Source: Candidatus Micrarchaeia archaeon (GTDB lineage: Archaea > Micrarchaeota > Micrarchaeia > Anstonellales > JAHKLY01). Taken from it: a stretch of DNA of 39,572 nucleotides. Location of the stretch: contig JBAZFO010000010.1 in the NCBI GenBank assembly GCA_041653315.1, forward strand, positions 1 through 39,572. The letters are read 5' to 3'. The notes beneath the pieces were generated by a model. That model saw only the letters and a program-made list of their open reading frames with translations, did no database searches and was not told the DNA's origin. The stretch's first letter is position 1, and each line of letters opens with the position of its first letter. The position numbers were made by a program, and so were the translations under genes. Of this stretch, positions 33,952 to 39,572 are shown one piece after another.

Positions 33952-33969
33952 AAAATTATGGTGAATATT

Positions 33970-34398
33970 ATGGGAAAAGGAGAATTTGCAGGTAGAGATA
34001 TGAAAAGAAGAAGGAAAAACCAGAAATGGCTTAGTACTAAATGGAAAAGAAAAAAGAAAAAATTAAGACAAAAGTACGATGCATTACATGGTTCACCACA
34101 AGCAAGAGGTATAGTTTTAGAAAAGAAAGCATTAGAACAAAAACAGCCTCACTCTGGATTAATTAAATGTGTTAAAGTTCAATTAATTAAGAATGGGAAA
34201 GTAATTACAGCACATGCCCCAAGAAATAAAGCAATTAATTTTATTGATGAACATGATGAAGTTATAATTGCAGGATTAGGCGGTTCTCAAGCAGGACAAA
34301 TGGGTTCTATTCCTGGAGTTAAACATAAAGTAGTTAAAGTAAATGGTACTGACTTACAAATGCTTGTAAGAGGTAAGAAAGAAAAACCTAAGAGGTAA
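33970..34398 (+). CDS. rps12: Ribosomal protein S12 (S23e family)
   Basis: This 142-aa decoding-centre protein of the small subunit has a basic N-terminal arm (KWKRKKKKLRQKYDALHGSP) and ARGIVLEKKALEQKQPHSG. It also has the family core VQLIKNGKVITAHAPRNKA and the AGLGGSQAGQMGSIPGVKHK loop. I start it at ATG 33970 because GGTGAATATT stands just before it. The earlier in-frame ATG 33958 would place that site inside the gene and add four residues. Confidence 0.97.
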   Translation: MGKGEFAGRDMKRRRKNQKWLSTKWKRKKKKLRQKYDALHGSPQARGIVLEKKALEQKQPHSGLIKCVKVQLIKNGKVITAHAPRNKAINFIDEHDEVIIAGLGGSQAGQMGSIPGVKHKVVKVNGTDLQMLVRGKKEKPKR

Positions 34399-34408
34399 TG
34401 GTGATTAA

Positions 34409-35020
34409 ATGGGAGCGATTAAATTATTTGAAAAATATGATTTTGATAATGTAGAAGTAATGGACATTTCTTTAAAGCCTTACATTAATTTAAATCCTGT
34501 TGTTGTTCCAACTTCGTATGGCAGACATGGAAAAAAACAATTTGGAAAGTCTGATGTAAATGTAGTTGAACGATTAATAAATAAATTAATGAGGGGTGGA
34601 ACAGGAGAAAAATTAGGCGGAAAATTAATTAGAACACAAGGGAAATTACAAGGAAAAAAATCAAAAGCAACAGAAGCAGTTAAAAAAGCCTTTGCAATTG
34701 TTGCAAAAAAAACAAATGAAAATCCTATTCAATTATTAGTTAGGGCTGTTGAAAATTCAGCACCAAGAGAAGATTTTACAAGGGTGGCTTTAGGTGGAGT
34801 TACTTATCAAGTAGCTGTTGATGTATCTCCATTAAGAAGAGTGGATATGGCTTTAAGAAATATTGCGTTAGCAGCAATAATGGGATCTTTTGATAAAAAG
34901 AAAACTTTAGCCCAAGCATTAGCTGATGAATTAGAATTTACTGCAAAAGGAGATCAGCAGGCATCTTATGCAATTAAGAAAAGAAATGAAGTTGAAAGAA
35001 TGGCTAGAGCAGCGAGATAA
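34409..35020 (+). CDS. rps7: Ribosomal protein S7
   Basis: This 203-aa small-subunit head protein binds 16S rRNA and lines the mRNA exit. It has the archaeal S7 pattern: VPTSYGRHGKKQFGKSDVNV, VERLINKLMRGGTGEKLGGK, NPIQLLVRAVENSAPREDFT and VALGGVTYQVAVDVSPLRR. It ends with the helix KRNEVERMARAAR. It is the last conserved gene of the operon. In many archaea EF-2 and EF-1A follow, but here the next gene is a zinc-ribbon protein. Confidence 0.97.
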   Translation: MGAIKLFEKYDFDNVEVMDISLKPYINLNPVVVPTSYGRHGKKQFGKSDVNVVERLINKLMRGGTGEKLGGKLIRTQGKLQGKKSKATEAVKKAFAIVAKKTNENPIQLLVRAVENSAPREDFTRVALGGVTYQVAVDVSPLRRVDMALRNIALAAIMGSFDKKKTLAQALADELEFTAKGDQQASYAIKKRNEVERMARAAR

Positions 35021-35050
35021 TTATATGAAATTTAAAAATAAATTAAATAT

Positions 35051-35068
35051 TTATTTTTTCTTTTTTTA
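35051..35068 (+). terminator. T-rich terminator after rps7
   Basis: TTATTTTTTCTTTTTTTA, two T-runs separated by one C, lies about 30 bases after the rps7 stop. Archaeal polymerase terminates at such T-tracts without needing a hairpin. Confidence 0.5.
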
Positions 35069-35099
35069 TAGAAATAAAATATAAAAGGAAGTGAAAGAA

Positions 35100-35435
35100 A
35101 TGTCTTATGGAGATAGAAATGAAAGAAGCGGCTCTGGTGGTCGTGGTGGTAGAAGTGGCGGCAGTTATGGTGGCCGTGGTGGATCAGGTGGATCAGGTGG
35201 TCGTGGTGGCAGTGATGGTGGCCGTGGTGGATCAGGAAGTTTTGGTGGAAGAAGATTTAGTGATAGACCAAAAGAAATGCATAAAGCAAAATGTGCAGAT
35301 TGTGGAAAAGAATGTGAAGTTCCTTTTAAACCAACTGAAGGCAGACCTGTTTATTGCAGAGAATGTTTCCAAAATCACAGGGATGATTCAAGAGGTCCAA
35401 GACCACAAAGAAGAAATGAAGATGATGATGAATAA
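35100..35435 (+). CDS. RG/SGG-rich protein with C-terminal CxxC zinc ribbon
   Basis: This 111-aa protein has two parts. Residues 10-53 are almost entirely Gly, Arg and Ser in RGG/SGG repeats. Residues 60-92 form a compact zinc ribbon KAKCADCGKECEVPFKP ... PVYCRECF with Cys 65, 68, 86 and 89. The ribbon is one I know from small proteins of DPANN archaea and Patescibacteria, usually without a known role. RGG regions generally bind RNA and favour condensates. I start it at ATG 35100, with GGAAGTGA upstream, rather than GTG 35091. It has its own TATA-like region (TTAAATATTTA near 35049) after the rps7 gene. The tail is acidic (RRNEDDDE). Confidence 0.75.
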   Translation: MSYGDRNERSGSGGRGGRSGGSYGGRGGSGGSGGRGGSDGGRGGSGSFGGRRFSDRPKEMHKAKCADCGKECEVPFKPTEGRPVYCRECFQNHRDDSRGPRPQRRNEDDDE

Positions 35436-35462
35436 ATCATAGATTATTAATCATAGATTATT
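35435..35462. repeat. Perfect 14-bp tandem duplication
   Basis: AATCATAGATTATT occurs twice head to tail (35435-35448 and 35449-35462), directly after the stop of the zinc-ribbon gene. A partial third copy (AAATCATAATTC) follows a few bases later. Each unit can form a small AATC-ATA-GATT hairpin. Confidence 0.8.
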
Positions 35463-35481
35463 TTTAAATCATAATTCATTA

Positions 35482-35498
35482 TTTTTTTCTTTTTTTTT
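35482..35498 (+). terminator. T-rich terminator after the zinc-ribbon gene
   Basis: TTTTTTT-C-TTTTTTTTT is a long T-tract about 50 bases after the stop codon and before the promoter of the peptidase gene. Confidence 0.5.
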
Positions 35499-35535
35499 AC
35501 ATATTTAACCCAAACAAAATCTTTTTAAACCACAG

Positions 35536-35545
35536 CATATATAAT
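35536..35545 (+). promoter_or_regulatory. TATA box of the giant peptidase gene
   Basis: CATATATAAT is centred about 40 bases before ATG 35581. It predicts a short leader carrying GAGGTTGTGGTT as a ribosome-binding site. Confidence 0.45.
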
Positions 35546-35580
35546 AGAAGTTATACGTTAATGTAAATGAGGTTGTGGTT

Positions 35581-38500
35581 ATGAAAAAAGAAATGAGATT
35601 AGTATTAATAATAATATTATTAAATATATTTTTAACAAATTTTTTATTAGCTGGTACGTTAGATGCACAAAAAAATAATTTAGAAAAAATTAAGATAGAT
35701 AAAAATTCTTTTGTTTCTAAAGAAGCAGTATCTCCTGTTAATTTAGAAAATACTTATATTAAAATAAATGAAGAGGCATTAAATGAGCAAATTTTATCTA
35801 ATTTTAAATTAAATGATTATAATAGTTTTAAAGAATATAGTATAGCACAAAAAGCATCATTAAAAGGTTTGGAATATATTTCTATTGACATTTCAAATGT
35901 TCCTTCAATAGAATCTTTAGTTGTGTGTGGACAAATTAATACTTATCCAAATTTTAAAGCTGATGGTCAAAATTATGGAACTGGTTTTGCAAGAATAATT
36001 TTAATTGGCGAAGATGAACAAAAAGAAATTCATGAATTTAACATGTTTGATTCTTCTTTATTTTATAATAGTGTTTATGATTATTCTAATAATAATTATG
36101 ATTTTTGTATGGTTAGTGAAGAAACTCTTTCTTTTCCAAATGCAATAAAACCTATTACTTTAATTGTAGAAGGAGAAAATGCAGATGTTAATATTAATTC
36201 AATTTATTATTCAAAAGTTAAAAGCAGTTTAAATTTTAATGAATTATTAGTAGAGCAAAATAATATTAAAATTAATATGTTAAATGATAAAAATAGAGAT
36301 TTAGGATTTAATTGGACTGCTGGATATACGGGAATTTCACATCAACCTTATGAAATTAAAAAATTTAATTTAGGTAATATAACTTTAGATGGTTATCACC
36401 CAATAAAAAATTATAGACCAATGCCAAATACTTATGGTATTTTTTATTATACTGAAGGAATATTCTCATTTGCCCCTATGGAAACACCAGCAACACCAAC
36501 AGCTCTGCCTTCTGATTATGACAAGATAAGCTTCAGCTGGAGAGATGCACACAGTCAGGATTGGACAACATCTGTTAAAACCCAGGTTGGTGCAACATGC
36601 TGGGCATATGCAGCAACAGCAGCACACGAAGTGATGGTTAACACTTATTTTGCAAGGCATTTAGATAAAGATTTAAGCGAACAGCAGTTTATTTCAAGAG
36701 GCGGAACAACGGACCCAATCTGCGGGGGGCAAGTTAATCCTGCAGAACAGGTTGCTTATACCCACGGCCAGTTTGACGAGGCATGCTTCCCTGCAACTGG
36801 CTTGTCTACAACACCTTGCAGTCCTTGTACTGATTGGAACACAAGGGCATGGAAATCAACATCATATGAAAATTCTATAAATTACAGAAACCCTGTTGAC
36901 TTAATGAAGGATTTGAGAAGCAATGGGGGTATGGTTTTGGGATTAAACGAATGGAACCATGCAGTTAATCTTGTAGGTATTGAGATGTGGAGAGATGATT
37001 CTGCAATTATTATGGAATATAAAAACTCTTGGGGGCCAACATGGGGAATTGACGGTTATGGTTATTTGTACGGCCCGATAGATATTGCAGTTTTCAATAA
37101 ATGGGGCCACCCAGAAACTGCAGCAACAGGAGCGCCGACAACACAGCTTTGCACTGATGCAGACAGTGACGGCTTTTGCTGGTGGGGATTGGGATCTAAA
37201 CCCTCAACTGGCTGCCCATCAAGTTGTGCAGGAAACAGTGTTGCAGATTGCGATGATTCAGATGCAAACAAACAAGGCTTAATTGATGGGTATATATGTG
37301 CTGACACTTCAGATGTAATTTCATCATGCACAACAATTAATTCGCCTGGGACATATTATTTGAGCGGGAATTTGGCAGCAAGCGGAAACTGCATTAACAT
37401 TAACAGTGATAATGTAGCTTTAATGTGCAGTGGTGCAACAATAACAGGGACTGGAACAGGAACTGGCATAAAAATTGATGCACAATCTGATGTTAGAATT
37501 TATGATTGTAAATTAAACAATTTTAATATTGGCGTTGAAGTGTTAAACTCAGACGGGGTAATGTTAGCTGATTCAAGCGCAAGCAATTCAAACACAGGAT
37601 TCAAAATAAGCGGGAGCGAAAACATAGTTGAGAAATACGGGATTTTAACCTCAAACGGAAAAGGCGTTGAATTAGTCAATTCAAATAATAATTATATTTA
37701 TCAAAACACCTTCCAGTCAAACACATACGGAATTCACTTAACAAATTCAGTAGACAATGAATTCCAGGGGAATGTTATTAAAACATCAAGCAACACAGGA
37801 TTTTATGCGGACAGCGCAAGTGATAATAATGAAATTGGAAACTTATATTCGTGCAGCTCATCTGTAAAGGACATTAATGACCAAGGCTCAAATGAGTATT
37901 ATATAACTGCATGCAGTTCAGCCACAGGAACTTCTTGTGATTACACATGCTCAGTTGGGTGCACTAATTTGTACTGGCCTGCGACATACCCCGGGGGAGA
38001 TGCGTATTATCCGGAAAGAATTAGGGAAACATCAGAAGAGGGCAAGCATTATTTTATAATTGATGCTTATGGCGGGACAATTAATTTATGCGAAGATGGC
38101 TACTATCCATTGGATTACCCAACACAGCAAATCTTGATTGGTACATATAATGTAGTGGTTGATTTTAAAAATTCAGAATTTGTCGGCAAAACAAGGGATT
38201 ATGGGGATTATATTTTTGATCCGGGTGTATATCCGCCTTTTGGCAATTATCCATTGATAAGAGAGGATTATGAGGCTTGGTTTTCAAAAGGCACAATTAA
38301 GAATATGAAAATTTCAAATGTTTCTACTGGGATAGCGCTTATGGGAACTTCAGGCTCAACAATAACAACCTGGGACAATATTCATTTTGAGAATGTCAAG
38401 GTTGGCGCTTATGCAAGAAACTTGAAGATAATCAATTCAAAGTTTATAAATTGCGATGAATATGGTATTTATCTTTATGATGTAGAAGGAAACCAGTTGA

Positions 38501-39572
38501 TTGTTGAGAATTCAGAATTTAGAAATATTGGGATTAATGGTATTTATACAAATGCAGTGTCAACAGTACAAATAGGTGGAACTGGAACAACTGACGGAGC
38601 TAAAGGAAATTACTTTGAAAATTGCAATAAAATCTATTTAATGAGGGGCGATACGACAGGAACCGACAATATTAGGCACAATGTTTTAGTTGATACTGGG
38701 CTAGAAACAGAGCTTGAAAATGTTAATATAATAAATAACACCATAATGTATTCTCCTTATTATGGGTTATATATCCCTACTTATGCAGCTGGAACCGTAG
38801 CTGTTCAAGATAATACCGTATGCGGAAGTGCTGGAACAAAAGACATATATGATCCGTCTACAAGAGGAACTTATTCAAACAATGCATGCGGCTCATCAAC
38901 ACCTAGCGGAAAATGTGTTTATACAGGCAATACATATTACAGGGATTTAGATGGTGACACTTATGGCAATCCATCAGTAACTTCAACAGGCGGTTGCCCG
39001 CCAACAGGTTATGTTTGGAGAGCTGGTGACTGTGATGATACAAATGCGGCCATAAATCCAGATGCGGAAGAGATTTGTGATAATAAAGATAACAATTGTG
39101 ATGGAACAACAGATAATATAATAGATGATTGCGGTTCTGGTGTTTGCACTGGAACTAAATTATGTACTGCTGGAACCTGGGGAGTTTGCTCATCTTCAGG
39201 AAATGATGCAGGCATATGCGCAAAATGCAGTAATTTAGGAGTATCAGCATATGATGCAACACAAGATGCAGATTGTAATGATGGGTTATATTGTAATGGC
39301 GCAGAAGTTTGCACAGGAATTTATGCCTGTGGATCAGGAACACCAATAAATTGTGAAGCTAATAATTTAGCAGGAATTGCAACATGCTTAAACAATCCTG
39401 ATGCAAATCCATTTACATGGGATTATTTTGCTGGATTTACGTCATCATGTAACGAAGCAACTGACTCATGCACATCAGGAACAATAGACTTAACACACAC
39501 ATGTTCAGTTGATACTTGCGGAGCAGAATGCGACGATACACATGTGTGTGCACCAACTGAATGTACACATTT
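35581..39572 (+). CDS. Giant secreted papain-family (C1) peptidase with beta-helix and Cys/Asp-rich modules (partial, runs off right edge)
   Basis: The frame is open for 1330 codons to the window end. There is a signal peptide at about 1-25 (LVLIIILLNIFLTNFLLAG). A unique region spans 26-295. A papain-type catalytic domain (about 310-500) has TQVGATCWAYAATA (oxyanion Gln335, nucleophile Cys340), NEWNHAVNLVG (His460) and EYKNSWGPTWG (Asn482). A Cys/Asp segment at 525-560 (DADSDGFC, DCDDSDANK) resembles calcium-binding MopE-like repeats. A right-handed beta-helix of NosD/CASH type follows to about 1100 (NSNNNYIYQNTFQSNTYGIH). A second MopE-like unit lies at 1121-1180 (AGDCDDTNAAINPDAEEICD). The C-terminus is a Cys-rich tail. 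GC content rises sharply near 36470. The likely role is a surface or exported protease. Confidence 0.85.
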   Translation, partial: MKKEMRLVLIIILLNIFLTNFLLAGTLDAQKNNLEKIKIDKNSFVSKEAVSPVNLENTYIKINEEALNEQILSNFKLNDYNSFKEYSIAQKASLKGLEYISIDISNVPSIESLVVCGQINTYPNFKADGQNYGTGFARIILIGEDEQKEIHEFNMFDSSLFYNSVYDYSNNNYDFCMVSEETLSFPNAIKPITLIVEGENADVNINSIYYSKVKSSLNFNELLVEQNNIKINMLNDKNRDLGFNWTAGYTGISHQPYEIKKFNLGNITLDGYHPIKNYRPMPNTYGIFYYTEGIFSFAPMETPATPTALPSDYDKISFSWRDAHSQDWTTSVKTQVGATCWAYAATAAHEVMVNTYFARHLDKDLSEQQFISRGGTTDPICGGQVNPAEQVAYTHGQFDEACFPATGLSTTPCSPCTDWNTRAWKSTSYENSINYRNPVDLMKDLRSNGGMVLGLNEWNHAVNLVGIEMWRDDSAIIMEYKNSWGPTWGIDGYGYLYGPIDIAVFNKWGHPETAATGAPTTQLCTDADSDGFCWWGLGSKPSTGCPSSCAGNSVADCDDSDANKQGLIDGYICADTSDVISSCTTINSPGTYYLSGNLAASGNCININSDNVALMCSGATITGTGTGTGIKIDAQSDVRIYDCKLNNFNIGVEVLNSDGVMLADSSASNSNTGFKISGSENIVEKYGILTSNGKGVELVNSNNNYIYQNTFQSNTYGIHLTNSVDNEFQGNVIKTSSNTGFYADSASDNNEIGNLYSCSSSVKDINDQGSNEYYITACSSATGTSCDYTCSVGCTNLYWPATYPGGDAYYPERIRETSEEGKHYFIIDAYGGTINLCEDGYYPLDYPTQQILIGTYNVVVDFKNSEFVGKTRDYGDYIFDPGVYPPFGNYPLIREDYEAWFSKGTIKNMKISNVSTGIALMGTSGSTITTWDNIHFENVKVGAYARNLKIINSKFINCDEYGIYLYDVEGNQLIVENSEFRNIGINGIYTNAVSTVQIGGTGTTDGAKGNYFENCNKIYLMRGDTTGTDNIRHNVLVDTGLETELENVNIINNTIMYSPYYGLYIPTYAAGTVAVQDNTVCGSAGTKDIYDPSTRGTYSNNACGSSTPSGKCVYTGNTYYRDLDGDTYGNPSVTSTGGCPPTGYVWRAGDCDDTNAAINPDAEEICDNKDNNCDGTTDNIIDDCGSGVCTGTKLCTAGTWGVCSSSGNDAGICAKCSNLGVSAYDATQDADCNDGLYCNGAEVCTGIYACGSGTPINCEANNLAGIATCLNNPDANPFTWDYFAGFTSSCNEATDSCTSGTIDLTHTCSVDTCGAECDDTHVCAPTECTH

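Noticed and set aside
35107..35442. Val-rich 111-codon frame overlapping the zinc-ribbon gene
   Set aside because: It is the shifted reading of GGT/GGC repeats. The other frame has the conserved Cys ribbon and a ribosome-binding site.
36466..37331. Minus-strand frames within the giant peptidase gene
   Set aside because: They are shadows of the more GC-rich coding sequence. The plus strand carries an intact papain triad.
39494..39561. Crossed inverted repeats (CACACACATG/CATGTGTGTG and TTCAGTTG/CAACTGAA) near the right edge
   Set aside because: The order of arms does not give a simple stem. They lie in a low-complexity Thr/Cys-rich coding stretch where repeated ACA/TGT codons make such matches likely.
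1..39572. CRISPR arrays, insertion sequences, rRNA genes
   Set aside because: I looked for regularly spaced repeats, transposase motifs and rRNA-like blocks and saw none.

Overview
This window looks like a chromosome segment of an AT-rich archaeon with a compact genome. The markers are archaeal: an RNA polymerase operon with split B and split A subunits (rpoH-B''-B'-A'-A'') running into L30e, NusA, S12 and S7, an archaeal EF-2 with the diphthamide loop, NMD3, a class I CCA-adding enzyme, an archaeal-type TyrRS, a DUF2070 membrane protein, an RPA-like OB-fold protein, and class III (QxxxE-type) pilin signal peptides. Very short intergenic gaps, convergent genes overlapping by about 10-15 bases, several leaderless starts about 26 bases after a TATA box, many orphan proteins and a large secreted papain/beta-helix protein point to a DPANN lineage of the Woesearchaeota/Pacearchaeota kind. 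That placement is inference from style and gene content, not from a phylogeny.

Layout. 1-6.2 kb: a partial DUF2070 gene, nmd3, a secreted Ig-like protein, a tandem ACT-domain protein, a short RqcH/NEMF-like protein, an RPA-like protein, a tRNA-Asp gene interrupted inside its T-loop, and a membrane protein with a Lys-rich tail. 6.3-10.3 kb: five consecutive pilin-like genes. 10.3-13.0 kb (minus strand): EF-2 followed by a small unknown gene. 13.1-19.2 kb: an 844-aa orphan whose C-terminus carries kinase-fold motifs, a further unknown, cca, and a protein built of degenerate helix-turn-helix-like repeats. 19.2-25.8 kb: a small unknown, an unusually long PRPP synthetase-like protein, orphans, a frameshifted small Cys-rich gene with a (TC)7 tract, a RelB/RelE-like toxin-antitoxin pair, and tyrS. 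26.0-35.4 kb: the RNA polymerase and ribosomal operon, then an RG-rich zinc-ribbon gene. 35.6 kb to the right edge: an open reading frame of at least 1330 codons encoding a secreted C1 cysteine peptidase joined to beta-helix and Cys/Asp-rich modules. Its base composition rises abruptly part way through.

How it fits together. Most genes serve transcription, translation and RNA maturation (polymerase, NusA, S7/S12/L30e, EF-2, NMD3, CCA enzyme, TyrRS, RqcH-like, tRNA-Asp). The rest builds the cell surface: pilins, two single-pass Ig-like proteins and the giant peptidase. Ribosome-binding sites inside operons follow a GGTG(A) pattern, which I used to choose starts. The points I rate highest are the T-loop tRNA intron, the chimeric giant peptidase, the kinase-motif orphan, the tandem-repeat HTH-like protein, and the RqcH-like protein without its C-terminal half. 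I saw no CRISPR array, insertion sequence or rRNA.
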